In this document: positions 17,373 through 26,493 of the stretch, piece after piece
Position numbering within the stretch: position 1 is the stretch's first letter
Layout: every line of letters starts with the position of its first letter
Assembly (NCBI RefSeq): GCF_900240295.1
Contig: NZ_OEQB01000008.1
Location: 1-64,000, forward strand
Source of the DNA: Megasphaera vaginalis (ex Bordigoni et al. 2020)
Lineage (GTDB): Bacteria > Bacillota > Negativicutes > Veillonellales > Megasphaeraceae
DNA length: 64,000 bases
Reading direction: 5' to 3'
Made by a program: the position numbers and the translations under genes
Notes under the pieces: model-generated
Database searches by the model: none
What the model saw: only the letters and a program-made list of their open reading frames with translations
What the model was told of the DNA's origin: nothing

Positions 17373-17966
17373 ATGAAAAGTCATTTTTTTGCTATCCTGG
17401 GGCGGATGAAATTCATTCGCCGTTGGAGCCTGATGCGGAATACGGAGGAAGAGAACATTCAGGAACACACGCTCCAAACGGCAATGATCGCCTATCACCT
17501 CTGTCTCCTGCGCAATACCTATTTCGGCGGCAAAACGGATCCGGCCAGAGCGGCCGTCTTGGCGATGTATCATGACGTGGCCGAAGTTTTTACAGGCGAC
17601 ATGCCGACACCTGTCAAGTATTTTAATCCCCTGATGCGCCGTACGTACGGCGAAGTGGAACGATTGGCACAAGAACGGCTGCTGCAAACGCTGCCGGTCG
17701 AGCTGCAGGACGCTTATGAACCGCTTATTTGCCGGGCTGAAGACGACGTCCTGTGGCCTTTGGTAAAGGCTGCCGATACCCTCAGCGCGTATGTGAAGTG
17801 CCTTCAGGAAAAGAATGCCGGCAACCGTGAATTCAATGCAGCTTATGTGACGATCGGCGAAAAGCTGCAAAGTCTCAAGATGCCTGAAGTTGACCTGTTT
17901 CTGCGTGACTATGCGCCGAGCTTTCTGTTGTCCGTCGATGAGATCAACGGCGGTAATGATGCGTAA
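17373..17966 (+). CDS. yfbR: 5'-deoxynucleotidase, YfbR type
   Basis: This 197-residue HD-domain enzyme aligns along its whole length with E. coli YfbR (199 residues) as I remember it. Shared parts include KSHFFA, RWSLMRNTE, NIQEHTLQ, LAMYHDVAEVFTGDMPTPVKYFN and LVKAADTLSAYVKCLEE-like sequence. YfbR removes phosphate from deoxyribonucleoside 5'-monophosphates. The HD metal ligands are His in QEHTLQ, His-Asp in YHDVAE and Asp in KAADTL. It follows trpS by 6 nt with only a weak ribosome binding site, which suggests translational coupling. Confidence 0.93.
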   Translation: MKSHFFAILGRMKFIRRWSLMRNTEEENIQEHTLQTAMIAYHLCLLRNTYFGGKTDPARAAVLAMYHDVAEVFTGDMPTPVKYFNPLMRRTYGEVERLAQERLLQTLPVELQDAYEPLICRAEDDVLWPLVKAADTLSAYVKCLQEKNAGNREFNAAYVTIGEKLQSLKMPEVDLFLRDYAPSFLLSVDEINGGNDA

Positions 17967-17995
17967 GTCAATGTAAGTCGGGGAGGATCCTTTCA

Positions 17996-18397
17996 ATGAC
18001 ACTCAGTTTGTTTTGGTCCCGTTATCTCGTTGAGCTTCACGCGGAGCATCTTCGCAAGATTGATGAAGAATACCGCTTTTTAATAGCCAAGGAGAAATGG
18101 TCATGGTTTGTTTCCAAGATTCCTGAAGACATACAAATCCGTATTTTGCGCGGTCACAATCACGGTCCGTCGTCCTGGACCTGCCGCATGTGGCTTAATC
18201 AGATGCTGGCGTGGTTGAAAGAAGATAAGCCGCAGGCTGTATATGAGGCGGTTGCGGCGCGAATCCGCGAGCTCGATAATAAAGGCGCCGATTATTTTGA
18301 AAAAACAGCGGCCCGCAGCCTTTCGCAAGAAGAGCTTGCCGCCTTTCGCAAGGCCGGTTATTTTTTATGCGATCAGCAGCGGCAGACAGAATATTGA
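17996..18397 (+). CDS. Unrecognised 133-residue protein
   Basis: This protein follows a good ribosome binding site (GGGAGGATCC). It is soluble and rich in Trp, Arg and Glu, with no signal peptide. It opens with LFWSRYLVELHAEHLRKIDEEY and contains RILRGHNHGPSSWTCRMW and KGADYFEKTAARSLSQEE. I do not recognise a family. It lies 29 nt after yfbR and 12 nt before the NfeD-like gene, so it may belong to either unit. The codon use looks like its neighbours and the ORF is probably real. Confidence 0.72.
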   Translation: MTLSLFWSRYLVELHAEHLRKIDEEYRFLIAKEKWSWFVSKIPEDIQIRILRGHNHGPSSWTCRMWLNQMLAWLKEDKPQAVYEAVAARIRELDNKGADYFEKTAARSLSQEELAAFRKAGYFLCDQQRQTEY

Positions 18398-18409
18398 GGA
18401 GGTAAAGAG

Positions 18410-19714
18410 ATGAACAGAAAGCGCGTACGGCAGTGGATGCAGCGGCTTTGTCTGCTCCTTCTCTGCCTTTTATTGGCGCCCTTCGCTTATGCTGCCGGAG
18501 ATGTGCATGTTATTGCCATTGACGGAGAAATAGACGGCACCCAGGTCGCTTTGGTGCAGCGTGTATTGGCCGATGCGGCGGACAATGATGACGCCGCCGT
18601 CGTCGTGTCGGTCAACACGCTCGGCGGCAGGGTGGACAGTGCTTTGAAGATTCGCGATGCGTTGCAGCAGGCGTCGATACCGACGATCGCGTATATTCCT
18701 TCGCGAGCCTGGTCGGCAGGTGCGCTGATTGCCCTTTCGTGCCGGCATATTGTGATGGCGCCCGGCAGCAGCATCGGGGCGGCGGAGCCGATTCCCGACA
18801 CGGAAAAAAATATTGCCGCCTTACGGGCGGAGTTTGCCGCGACTGCAGGCCGGACCGGCCACAATCCCCGCGTCGCCGAAGCGATGGTCGATAAAACCTT
18901 GGGATTCCCAGGCTATGCCGAACCGGGGCAATTGCTTTCGCTGACGGACAGGCAGGCGGCGGACCTGGATATTTCTGAAGGCAGTGCTGCCGATGTCGGC
19001 GCCGCTCTGGGCCTTTTCAGCCTGGGCGACGCACGGCTGATCTATGAGGAACGCGGCCTTCGTGACGGAGCCGTCGGCGTTTTGCAATATGAATATGTGC
19101 GCATGGTGCTGGTTGCGCTTATTTTGATGGCGATTCTGGCCGAAATCAAGACGGCCGGCATCGGCGCCGGTCTGGTTACGGCCGTGTTGTTGGGCGCGAT
19201 GCTTTTTGTCAGCGGCGACGGCTCCTTTGCCGATTCGCTGAAAATCGGCGCGGCCTTTATCGGCTCGCTGGTTCTTATCGCGCTGGAGCTCGTTACGCCG
19301 GGAGTCGGTATTTTCGGCATCAGCGGCGTTATACTGTTGTTCGCCAGTCTGTTCTACCTGCTGGGGGCTACGGCGGAAGCGGTCTATCTTTTGGCCTGCG
19401 CTGTCCTTATTGCGGCGATTTTCTTTGTCCTCGTCGGCCGCCGGCTGCCGCAGAGCAGACTGCTTAATAAATTGGCGCTAAAAGACCGTTCGACGAAGGA
19501 AAAGGGATATTCCTCGCAAGAGGACAAAAGCCGTTTTCTCCATCAAGAGGGAACGACGATCACGATCTTGCGCCCTGCCGGTACGATCCGTATCGGCAAA
19601 GAACGGGTTGATGCCGTTACGGACGGCGCGTTCATCGACAGGGACACGCCGGTTCGCGTCGTTCGTATCGACGGCGGCTGCGTCGTCGTAGAGCCTAGTG
19701 TGAAAGATTGTTAA
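18410..19714 (+). CDS. NfeD-like membrane serine protease
   Basis: This 434-residue protein has a signal peptide (CLLLLCLLLAPFAYAA), a ClpP/SppA-like protease domain (about 30-215), about five membrane helices (230-345) and a C-terminal OB-fold NfeD domain (about 370-434). The protease region shows VNTLGGRVDSALKIRDAL and a serine in RAWSAGALIALSC, in the place of the catalytic serine of archaeal NfeD homologues. Long NfeD proteins are regularly encoded beside flotillin-like proteins, as in yqeZ-floA of Bacillus, and here floA follows after 15 nt. A role in membrane organisation or membrane-protein turnover is likely. Confidence 0.92.
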   Translation: MNRKRVRQWMQRLCLLLLCLLLAPFAYAAGDVHVIAIDGEIDGTQVALVQRVLADAADNDDAAVVVSVNTLGGRVDSALKIRDALQQASIPTIAYIPSRAWSAGALIALSCRHIVMAPGSSIGAAEPIPDTEKNIAALRAEFAATAGRTGHNPRVAEAMVDKTLGFPGYAEPGQLLSLTDRQAADLDISEGSAADVGAALGLFSLGDARLIYEERGLRDGAVGVLQYEYVRMVLVALILMAILAEIKTAGIGAGLVTAVLLGAMLFVSGDGSFADSLKIGAAFIGSLVLIALELVTPGVGIFGISGVILLFASLFYLLGATAEAVYLLACAVLIAAIFFVLVGRRLPQSRLLNKLALKDRSTKEKGYSSQEDKSRFLHQEGTTITILRPAGTIRIGKERVDAVTDGAFIDRDTPVRVVRIDGGCVVVEPSVKDC

Positions 19715-19729
19715 GGAGGAGGGAATTCT

Positions 19730-20764
19730 ATGTCACTCATTTCATTTTTGGCAGTGCCGATCATCGTCATCATCGCGGCGGTCGTCATTATCTCGTTGTT
19801 TCTCCATTTCGTACCGCTCGGGCTTTGGATTTCAGCGATGGCCGCCGGCGTTTCCGTCGGGATCGTCAATCTGATCGGCATGCGCCTGCGGCGTGTCGTG
19901 CCGTCAAAAATTATTTTGCCGCTAGTAAAATCGAATAAAGCCGGTCTCGATATCAACGTCAATCAGTTGGAAGCCCATTACCTGGCCGGCGGCGATGTGG
20001 ATCGCGTTGTCGACGCCTTGATTGCAGCTCATCGAGCGGCCATGTCGCTCACTTTTGAACGGGCCTGCGCCATCGATTTGGCAGGTCGTGATGTCCTGGA
20101 AGCGGTGCAGATGAGCGTTAATCCGAAGGTTATCGAAACGCCGTTTATATCGGCAGTGGCGCAAAACGGGATTGAGTTGAAAGTACGGGCCCGTGTAACC
20201 GTTCGTGCCAATATCGACCGTCTCGTCGGCGGCGCCGGAGAAGCGACGGTCATCGCCCGCGTCGGCGAGGGGATCGTTACCAGCGTCGGCTCGGCGAGCG
20301 ATCATTCGGAGGTTCTGGAAAATCCCGATGAAATCTCAAAAACGGTTTTAAATAAGGGGCTCGACGCCGGCACGGCGTTTCAGATCTTGTCCATTGATAT
20401 TGCCGATGTCGATGTGGGACGCAATATCGGCGCCAGATTGCAGACCGACCAGGCCGAAGCCGATAAGCAGATCGCGCAGGCAAAGGCCGAAGAACGGCGG
20501 GCCATGGCTGTGGCCAAGGAACAGGAAATGCACGCCTACACGCAGGAAATGCAGGCGAAAGTCGTGGAAGCACAGGCCGCCGTGCCGTTGGCGTTGGCGC
20601 AGGCCCTGAAAGACGGCAATATGGGCGTTATGGATTACTATACGATGAATAATGTCTTGGCCGATACGAAGATGCGTACGGCAGTTGCCGATGCGGGCAT
20701 GCCGCCGGTACAGGGCGGAGAGATCAGGACGAAAACGACACATGCGAATCGCGAAGAAGATTAG
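19730..20764 (+). CDS. floA: Flotillin-like protein FloA
   Basis: This 344-residue protein starts with a hydrophobic hairpin ([23 protein letters not shown] and a second segment ending near residue 45), then an SPFH domain and an Ala/Glu-rich coiled coil (about 230-290, [18 protein letters not shown]). GTVRAN-type SPFH sequence is visible as [20 protein letters not shown]. FloA forms patches in functional membrane microdomains. TAAGGAGGAGGG precedes the ATG. It is coupled with the NfeD-like gene, as in other Firmicutes. Confidence 0.95.
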   Translation: MSLISFLAVPIIVIIAAVVIISLFLHFVPLGLWISAMAAGVSVGIVNLIGMRLRRVVPSKIILPLVKSNKAGLDINVNQLEAHYLAGGDVDRVVDALIAAHRAAMSLTFERACAIDLAGRDVLEAVQMSVNPKVIETPFISAVAQNGIELKVRARVTVRANIDRLVGGAGEATVIARVGEGIVTSVGSASDHSEVLENPDEISKTVLNKGLDAGTAFQILSIDIADVDVGRNIGARLQTDQAEADKQIAQAKAEERRAMAVAKEQEMHAYTQEMQAKVVEAQAAVPLALAQALKDGNMGVMDYYTMNNVLADTKMRTAVADAGMPPVQGGEIRTKTTHANREED

Positions 20765-20772
20765 GAGGGCTT

Positions 20773-21180
20773 ATGGAGTGGATCTGGTTGGTCATTCTCT
20801 TTATCGCCTTCTCTGCCTTGCCTGACTTGCTGCGCAAAAAACGCCGCTACAAACCGCGGCAAGTGCCGACGCCAAGGCCGCGACAGGACGCGGAGAAGGA
20901 TGCCGCCGCGCGGCGCGAAGGGCCGCAGCCTGAAAGCAGACGGCCGGCGCCGTTGCACGTGTCGGACGAGGCGCCTGCCGAAAGGGCGGGACGATCGCCG
21001 CAGACAGAAGTAAGCGCGGTGACGGTACAATCGCAAACGACGGCGGTCAAGACCTTGCGCGAAGTCGCTTCCGAACAGGCTTGGAGCCGCCTGACACCGC
21101 CACATCGCGCACTTTACAGCGGCCTCATCTGGTCGGAGTTGTGGCAGCCGCCGGTGGCTGTACGGAGAAAGAGGAAGTAA
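20773..21180 (+). CDS. Small single-pass membrane protein, disordered tail
   Basis: This 135-residue protein has one N-terminal membrane helix (WIWLVILFIAFSALPDLL) followed by a basic, Pro/Arg/Ala-rich and probably disordered stretch, and a short conserved-looking end (LTPPHRALYSGLIWSELWQPP). I do not recognise it. Eight nt separate it from floA and only 3 nt from the hydrolase, so it is part of the nfeD-floA operon. The position recalls yqfB after floA in Bacillus, but I see no similarity. A link to FloA patches is inference from position. Confidence 0.75.
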   Translation: MEWIWLVILFIAFSALPDLLRKKRRYKPRQVPTPRPRQDAEKDAAARREGPQPESRRPAPLHVSDEAPAERAGRSPQTEVSAVTVQSQTTAVKTLREVASEQAWSRLTPPHRALYSGLIWSELWQPPVAVRRKRK

Positions 21181-21183
21181 ATT

Positions 21184-21906
21184 ATGATTGAAGAAAGACG
21201 GCTTACCATAAAAGGAATCCCCTGCCTGTCCGTTGTTGCCGATACGGCACCGAAGGGCGTGATCATTTTTTATCACGGCTGGTCGTCAACGAAGGAACTG
21301 CAGTCCCTTCGCGGCCGGATATTGGCGGCTTACGGGTATGATGTCCTGATTCCCGAAGCGGTCCATCACGGCGAACGGGGGACGATCGATTACACGGCGC
21401 CGGAAGCTTATGCGCTGTTTTGGAAAACGATCTTGCAGAATGTGGAAGAAGCGGGATGTCTTCTCGATTATATCGGCGGAGCATATCCCGACTTGCCGGT
21501 TTTTGTCATGGGGCATTCGCTCGGCGGTTTTTCCGCCTTAGGCGTGCTGACTTGGCAGGAACGGGTGCAGGCCGCCGTCGCGCTCAACGGTTCAGGCTGG
21601 TGGAACGAGTCGGAACGACGCTTTCGTTCGGCGCTGCATATAGATATTCCCGAAGGATACGAAGCGCTGCTGGCAGAAATCGATCGGTATGATCCGTATG
21701 GGCATACAGAACGGTTGGCAGGAAAAGCCGTTCTGGCTCTGCATGGCGGCAGTGATCCTACGGTGGATAAGGAGGCGCAGCTCCTGTTTGTTGAGAAACT
21801 GCGGCGGCAAGGACTGGCGTGCAGCCTGATCCTTTACGAGGGCTTGGGGCATTTCGTTACAACCAATATGTTGGGCGATGCCTTGTCCTGGCTGGAAACG
21901 ATATAA
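21184..21906 (+). CDS. Alpha/beta hydrolase, esterase type
   Basis: This 240-residue cytoplasmic hydrolase has the oxyanion region HGWSS near residue 31, the nucleophile elbow GHSLGGFSA near 109, the acid in GGSDPTVD near 196 and the catalytic histidine in GLGHFVT near 222. It resembles prolyl-oligopeptidase-like esterases such as YitV. The substrate is unknown. It is the last gene of the nfeD-floA unit and its stop codon abuts a very strong terminator. Confidence 0.9.
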   Translation: MIEERRLTIKGIPCLSVVADTAPKGVIIFYHGWSSTKELQSLRGRILAAYGYDVLIPEAVHHGERGTIDYTAPEAYALFWKTILQNVEEAGCLLDYIGGAYPDLPVFVMGHSLGGFSALGVLTWQERVQAAVALNGSGWWNESERRFRSALHIDIPEGYEALLAEIDRYDPYGHTERLAGKAVLALHGGSDPTVDKEAQLLFVEKLRRQGLACSLILYEGLGHFVTTNMLGDALSWLETI

Positions 21907-21955
21907 ATAAAAACATGCCATTTGCTGCAATTGCAGCAAATGGCATGTTTTTATT
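21906..21955. terminator. 50-bp perfect palindrome terminator
   Basis: A 50-bp perfect palindrome centred at 21930/21931 (arms end in AACATGCCATTTGCTGCAA) starts at the last base of the hydrolase stop codon and ends in TTTTTATT. It ends the nfeD-floA operon. From 21956 to 22177 I see no gene. Confidence 0.92.
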
Positions 21956-22177
21956 GCCGTCGGTAACGGCTGTAGGCGGCGCAGTGCGCATAAAGATTGG
22001 AGTGCAAAGAGCTGATTATGATGATAAAGAGGCGCTTCCGGCAGTCTTGACGAGAAAGAATGCGCCGCACTTATTTGGGCATAGGGCAGGAAGGGAAATT
22101 AAGAATGATTTTTTAAAAGATACGGATCGCACAGGGTGACTAACGTCTGTATCCGGTATCAACAGCGTGTGTTTTTA

Positions 22178-22206
22178 TTGACAGTGAAAGATGAATGTGA
22201 TATTCT
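22178..22206 (+). promoter_or_regulatory. Promoter TTGACA-17-TATTCT of the zinc lipoprotein gene
   Basis: A perfect -35 (22178-22183) and TATTCT (22201-22206) lie about 60 nt before the start. I see no clear Zur box, though one would be expected for a zinc uptake gene. Confidence 0.75.
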
Positions 22207-22268
22207 TTTTTAGCAAACGCGGATGGTTTGCATTTGCAATTTTAAAAAGACAAAGGGAGATGATGATC

Positions 22269-23183
22269 TTGAAAAAATGGATCACGGCGCTGTTGGGAGC
22301 CGCATTAATGGTAACGATGCTGGCAGGTTGCGGCCAAGACGGTGCCAACGCGGATAAGGCCCAGTCGGGCGAAAAGCTGCAGGTAGCCGTAAGTTTTGAC
22401 GCCGTAGGGGAATTTGTCAAAGCTGTCGGCAAAGATAAAGTGACGGTTAAGACGATTATTCCTGCCGGAACGGAACCCCATGAGTTTGAACCGACGACAA
22501 AAAGCCTGAAGGATATGGCCGGCGCCAAGGTGTTTGTGTATAACGGTTTGGGAATGGAAAGCTGGAAGGACAAAGCCGTCGAGGCGGCAGGCAACGATAA
22601 ATTGATACAAGTCGACGCGTCCAAGGGCGTTCAGCCGATAGTCAATGAAGATGAAGAAGAAATCAAAGAACATGGGCAGTATGATCCTCACTGCTGGCTA
22701 AGCCTTTCCTGCGCGCAGATCGAAGTCCGCAATATTGCCGACGGATTGATCCAGGCGGACCCGAAAAATAAAGATTTTTATGAAAAAAATGCGCAAGAAT
22801 ATATGGCGCAGCTGAAAGCGTTGCAAGACGAATATGTAGGCAAGTTCCAACATGTGCAGAAGAAACAATTCGTGACCGGTCATGCGGCGTTCGCCTATTT
22901 GTGCCGTGATTTCGGCTTGGAACAGAATAGCGTTGAAGATGTTTTTGCCGCAGGTGAGCCGAGTAGCCAGCAGTTGGCCGAATTGACCGATTATTGCCGC
23001 AGAAATCAGGTAACTACCATTTTTGCCGAAGACATGGTCAGCCCTGCCGTTTCCGAAACGCTGGCCAAGGAAGTCGGCGCTAAGGTGGAACCGATCGAAA
23101 CGATGGAAAGCAATGAAAAGGGAGAGTCGTATTTGGATCGGATGAAAGAAAACTTGGAAAAGATTTATACCAGTTTAAAATAA
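22269..23183 (+). CDS. znuA: Zinc/manganese ABC transporter substrate-binding lipoprotein
   Basis: This cluster A-I (ZnuA/AdcA-like) binding protein of about 304 residues has a lipoprotein signal peptide ending in the lipobox LAGC. Metal-site residues are visible: His in GTEPHEFEPT, His in YDPHCWLS, His in TGHAAFAYLC and an acidic ligand region FAEDMVSP. AAAGGGAG is 9 nt from the TTG at 22269; ATG codons at 22260 and 22263 are too close to it. The usual partner genes for the ATPase and permease do not follow: a terminator and an amidase gene come next. Zinc is more likely than manganese because of the acidic/histidine-rich loop EDEEEIKEHGQYDPH. Confidence 0.9.
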   Translation: MKKWITALLGAALMVTMLAGCGQDGANADKAQSGEKLQVAVSFDAVGEFVKAVGKDKVTVKTIIPAGTEPHEFEPTTKSLKDMAGAKVFVYNGLGMESWKDKAVEAAGNDKLIQVDASKGVQPIVNEDEEEIKEHGQYDPHCWLSLSCAQIEVRNIADGLIQADPKNKDFYEKNAQEYMAQLKALQDEYVGKFQHVQKKQFVTGHAAFAYLCRDFGLEQNSVEDVFAAGEPSSQQLAELTDYCRRNQVTTIFAEDMVSPAVSETLAKEVGAKVEPIETMESNEKGESYLDRMKENLEKIYTSLK

Positions 23184-23310
23184 TCGATTTATTAAGGAGT
23201 TTTACGTAAAGAGAGTCCTGCGCAGTCGTTTTATGTGCCGGAATGCGGCCCGTACACGGCACGTTCAGGTGTCGCGGCGCTGCCGTAAACAGCGAAGAAA
23301 CGAGGTTCAC

Positions 23311-23350
23311 GAAGAGAGTGGCTCCCAGGCGGAGCGGCTCTCTTTTGTTT
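23311..23350 (+). terminator. Terminator after the zinc lipoprotein gene
   Basis: GAGAGTGGCTCC pairs with GGAGCGGCTCTC with one mismatch and one wobble, then TTTTGTTT follows. Between the gene end and this hairpin lies 127 nt with a second stem (GTGCCG 23235-23240 with CGGCAC 23257-23262) but no gene. Confidence 0.7.
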
Positions 23351-23391
23351 GACCTGCTGCGACAGGAATTTGGAGAAGCGGGAGGGTCGAT

Positions 23392-23988
23392 ATGGGGCGA
23401 AGAGATTTTTTGAAAAGGACAGCGATGGTCTTGGCCGCTGTCATGGCATTCCCCCTGACAGCATCGGCAAAGGGAGGCACGGGGCGAAGACGCGTCAAAG
23501 CGCCGCCTGTCGTCAAAACCGAGTTGGCATTCAGCGAAAAGCTGATACGCCGCCGCATGACGTCAATGATCATCATCCACCACGCCGGCGGGCCGGATCG
23601 GGACGTCGGTGCCGCCGACATACATGCCTGGCATTTGGCGAACAAATGGGCCGGTGTCGGCTATCATTTCATCGTCAGGAAAGACGGCACGATCGAAGCC
23701 GGCAGACCCATGGATATGGTCGGCGCCCATTGCCTGGGCGCTAATGATGTCTCCGTCGGTATCTGCGCCGCCGGAAACTTTGAAACGGCGAAGCCTTCGG
23801 CGGCGCAGCTGCAGTCTGTCGCCAATTTAACGGCATATCTTTGTGATCGCTATGATTTGGAACCGAGCCGGCGCACTATCGTCGGCCATCGCGATCTTTG
23901 CCGTACAGAATGCCCCGGTAATAATCTGTATGGGCGACTGCCGGCAATACGGCAGGGCGTCCGCCGGTTTTTTGCAGATATGCGTTGA
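23392..23988 (+). CDS. Tat-exported N-acetylmuramoyl-L-alanine amidase
   Basis: This 198-residue amidase_2/PGRP-type enzyme cuts the bond between muramic acid and L-alanine in peptidoglycan. The N-terminus has a twin-arginine signal, GRRDFLKR followed by a hydrophobic stretch and an ASA cleavage site. The zinc ligands are His in MIIIHHAGG, His in IVGHRDLC and Cys in TECPG; the VGYHFIVRKDGTIEAGRP segment is typical. GGGAGGGTCG precedes the ATG. Export through the Tat pathway means it folds, and likely binds zinc, in the cytoplasm first. Confidence 0.92.
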   Translation: MGRRDFLKRTAMVLAAVMAFPLTASAKGGTGRRRVKAPPVVKTELAFSEKLIRRRMTSMIIIHHAGGPDRDVGAADIHAWHLANKWAGVGYHFIVRKDGTIEAGRPMDMVGAHCLGANDVSVGICAAGNFETAKPSAAQLQSVANLTAYLCDRYDLEPSRRTIVGHRDLCRTECPGNNLYGRLPAIRQGVRRFFADMR

Positions 23989-24015
23989 AAACGAAATGAA
24001 GCGGGAACGGAATAG

Positions 24016-24050
24016 AAGAGCGGCCTTGTCAGCGAGGCCACTCTTTTCGT
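24016..24050 (+). terminator. Terminator of the amidase gene
   Basis: AAGAG-C-GGCCT pairs with AGGCC-A-CTCTT around an 8-nt loop, followed by TTCGTTTT. Confidence 0.7.
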
Positions 24051-24156
24051 TTTATGCTATTTATGGTACAATAACTCAATAGCAAGATTTTTACGATCAC
24101 TGCTAGTGTTGTGATGTGTTCATCTCATATATAAGCACCTTTAGGAGGCACGGAAG

Positions 24157-25425
24157 TTGGAGAAGCTTGTTGTTCATGGTGGTAAGCCGCTGCATGGGAC
24201 AGTTCGCGTCAGCGGTGCGAAGAATGCTGTGTTGCCCATTATTGTCGCATCCATGTTGGGCGTGACGAAAAGTACATTAACGGAAATTCCCAAGTTGGAT
24301 GATGTTCATACTGTTTGTGACGTCATCCATTCTTTAGGCGTAAAAATAGAAAATCCCTGTAAAGGAACGCTCGTCTTGGACGGCAGTAATTTGAACAATT
24401 CCGTTGCTCCATATGATCTGGTGCGCCGCATGCGCGCGTCTTTCCTGGTTATGGGGCCGTTGCTGGCGCGGCAACGGCACGCCAAAATATCTCTTCCCGG
24501 CGGCTGTTCCATCGGCGCCAGGCCGATCGATCTCCACTTAAAGGCTTTCGAAGCGATGGGAGCGGTCATTGATCTGGCCGACGGCGATATAGAAGCATCC
24601 GTTCCCGACGGCCTGAAGGGGGCGCAGATATATCTTGATTTTCCCAGTGTCGGCGCGACGGAAAACATCCTGATGGCGGCGTCTATGGCAGAAGGGCGGA
24701 CCATTCTCGAGAATGCCGCCGAAGAGCCGGAAATCGTCGATTTGGCGACGTATTTGAACAGTATGGGCGCCAATATTCGCGGCGCCGGTACGAATGTGAT
24801 CCGCATCGAAGGCGTAAAGGAGCTGCACGGCGCTTCTCATTCCGTTATCCCCGACCGCATTGAGGCCGGAACCTTTATGGTCGGTGCGGCCATGACGGGC
24901 GGCAACGTTTACGTGGAAAACGCCTTGTCGGAACATTTAAAGCCGTTAGTCGCCAAGTTGAAAGAAGCCGGCGCCACCGTTGAAGAAGAGATTGAAGGGA
25001 TTCGCGTCATCGGCAGCAGCGATTTAAAGCCTGTCGATATCAAAACATTGCCTTATCCCGGTTTTCCGACGGATATGCAGGCCCAGTTTATGGCGTTGAC
25101 GACGATTTGCAAAGGAACGAGTGTCGTCACGGAAACGGTTTTTGAAAACCGCTTCATGCATGTTGAAGAATTCAAACGTATGGGCGCCAAGATCCGCATC
25201 GAAGGGCGCAGCGCTATTGTCGAGGGCGTGCCCCACCTGCAGGGGGGACGCGTCAATGCGACAGATCTCCGCGCCGGTGCCGCCTTGGTCATGGCCGGAC
25301 TCGTTGCCGAGGGGAAGACGGAAATCGGCTCACTCTATCATATTGACAGGGGTTATGACAATTTTGTGTTAAAATTGCAAAGGCTAGGTGCAGATATTGT
25401 CAGAATCAATAGCGACGAAGAATAA
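24157..25425 (+). CDS. murA: UDP-N-acetylglucosamine 1-carboxyvinyltransferase
   Basis: This 422-residue enzyme makes the first committed step of peptidoglycan synthesis. The N-terminal SGAKNAVLP motif holds the catalytic lysine, and the PEP-reactive cysteine is in [14 protein letters not shown] (about residue 115), the residue attacked by fosfomycin. Length is typical. Translation starts at TTG 24157 with TAGGAGG 9 nt upstream. The next gene, an MreB paralogue, overlaps its 3' end by 38 nt. A -10 like TACAAT at 24067-24072 may be its promoter. Confidence 0.96.
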   Translation: MEKLVVHGGKPLHGTVRVSGAKNAVLPIIVASMLGVTKSTLTEIPKLDDVHTVCDVIHSLGVKIENPCKGTLVLDGSNLNNSVAPYDLVRRMRASFLVMGPLLARQRHAKISLPGGCSIGARPIDLHLKAFEAMGAVIDLADGDIEASVPDGLKGAQIYLDFPSVGATENILMAASMAEGRTILENAAEEPEIVDLATYLNSMGANIRGAGTNVIRIEGVKELHGASHSVIPDRIEAGTFMVGAAMTGGNVYVENALSEHLKPLVAKLKEAGATVEEEIEGIRVIGSSDLKPVDIKTLPYPGFPTDMQAQFMALTTICKGTSVVTETVFENRFMHVEEFKRMGAKIRIEGRSAIVEGVPHLQGGRVNATDLRAGAALVMAGLVAEGKTEIGSLYHIDRGYDNFVLKLQRLGADIVRINSDEE

Positions 25426-26482
25426 GAAAACTATACATGCCTTGTCGCCGTTGCGGTACTTGTCGCCTGCTTACTGGCTGGGAACGGACGTTGCCATCGA
25501 TTTGGGGACGACAAATATTATCGTCTATGTAAAGAAACGCGGCGTTGTCGTCAATGAACCGTCCGTTATTGCCGTTGACACAACGGACTACCGGATTGTC
25601 GCCATCGGTCAGGAAGCCAAGGCGATGATCGGCAGATCGCCGCGCAATATTCGGGCCTATCATCCGCTGCAATACGGCGTCATTGCCGATTATGACGCAA
25701 CGGAGTATATGCTGCGATATTATATCCGCAAGGCTATTGGCCGACAGCTTTTCTGCAAGCCGCGGATGATCATCTGCGTACCCTCGGGCGTTACTAATGT
25801 TGAACGCCGTGCCGTCATTGAAGCGGCTATTCAGGCGGGGGCCAGAAAGACTGTCGTCATGGAAGAGCCCTTGGCGGCGGCTCTCGGCGCCGGCCTTGAT
25901 ATTGCCGCTTCCAACGGCTCCATGGTGATCGATATGGGCGGCGGTACGACAGATGTGGCCGTTCTCAGTCTCAGCGGCATCGTTATCAGCGAGTCGCTGC
26001 GTATCGGCAGCCATACCTTTGATGAAGCGATCATCCATTATTTGGAAAAAATAAAGCATATTACAGTCGGCTACCATACGGCGGAAGAATTGAAGACGCT
26101 GATCGGCACGGCGTTGCCTGACGGCCGCAATCTGACGGCAGACGTGCGGGGCAGGAGTACGGAAACGGGTCTGCCCACGACTGTCGACATCGATTCACAG
26201 GAAATTCGCCTGGCCCTGCAGGAACCGATCGAACGGATTCTGCGGACAGTCGTATCCATTTTGGAAAAAACTCCGCCAGAACTGGCTGCCGACATTGCCG
26301 ATCACGGCATTGTCCTGACCGGCGGCGGCATGCTCCTGGACGGGTTTGACCGGCTCATTTCCCGAACGACGGGGATGGCGGCATACCTCAGTGACGATCC
26401 GCTTTTGTGCGTCGTTAACGGCGCCGGCAAGGCCCTTTTGGAACTGGACCGGCTGAAGGACAGTTTTGAAGATTTACGATAG
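25388..26482 (+). CDS. MreB/Mbl-type cell-shape actin homologue
   Basis: This protein of about 364 residues has the actin-fold phosphate loops of Mre[14 protein letters not shown] (phosphate 1), [15 protein letters not shown] (phosphate 2) and [12 protein letters not shown] (adenosine). [14 protein letters not shown] is also typical. It carries about 35 extra residues before the first motif, longer than classical MreB. The true start is uncertain: GTG 25388 has AAAGG close upstream, while TTG 25397 has AGGTG 6-7 nt upstream. Either start lies inside murA, so translation is coupled. MreC and MreD do not follow, so it may be a second, non-canonical copy such as Mbl. Confidence 0.9.
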   Translation: MQILSESIATKNKKTIHALSPLRYLSPAYWLGTDVAIDLGTTNIIVYVKKRGVVVNEPSVIAVDTTDYRIVAIGQEAKAMIGRSPRNIRAYHPLQYGVIADYDATEYMLRYYIRKAIGRQLFCKPRMIICVPSGVTNVERRAVIEAAIQAGARKTVVMEEPLAAALGAGLDIAASNGSMVIDMGGGTTDVAVLSLSGIVISESLRIGSHTFDEAIIHYLEKIKHITVGYHTAEELKTLIGTALPDGRNLTADVRGRSTETGLPTTVDIDSQEIRLALQEPIERILRTVVSILEKTPPELAADIADHGIVLTGGGMLLDGFDRLISRTTGMAAYLSDDPLLCVVNGAGKALLELDRLKDSFEDLR

Positions 26483-26493
26483 GAGGAAAAACA

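Noticed and set aside
16386-18002. 538-codon minus-strand frame opposite trpS and yfbR
   Set aside because: Both plus-strand genes have full family motifs; the antisense frame is rich in His/Arg/Phe as expected for a shadow.
22010-22139. Coding remnant upstream of the zinc lipoprotein gene
   Set aside because: A frame is open here, but its sequence shows no family features and no start signal, so I see only spacer.
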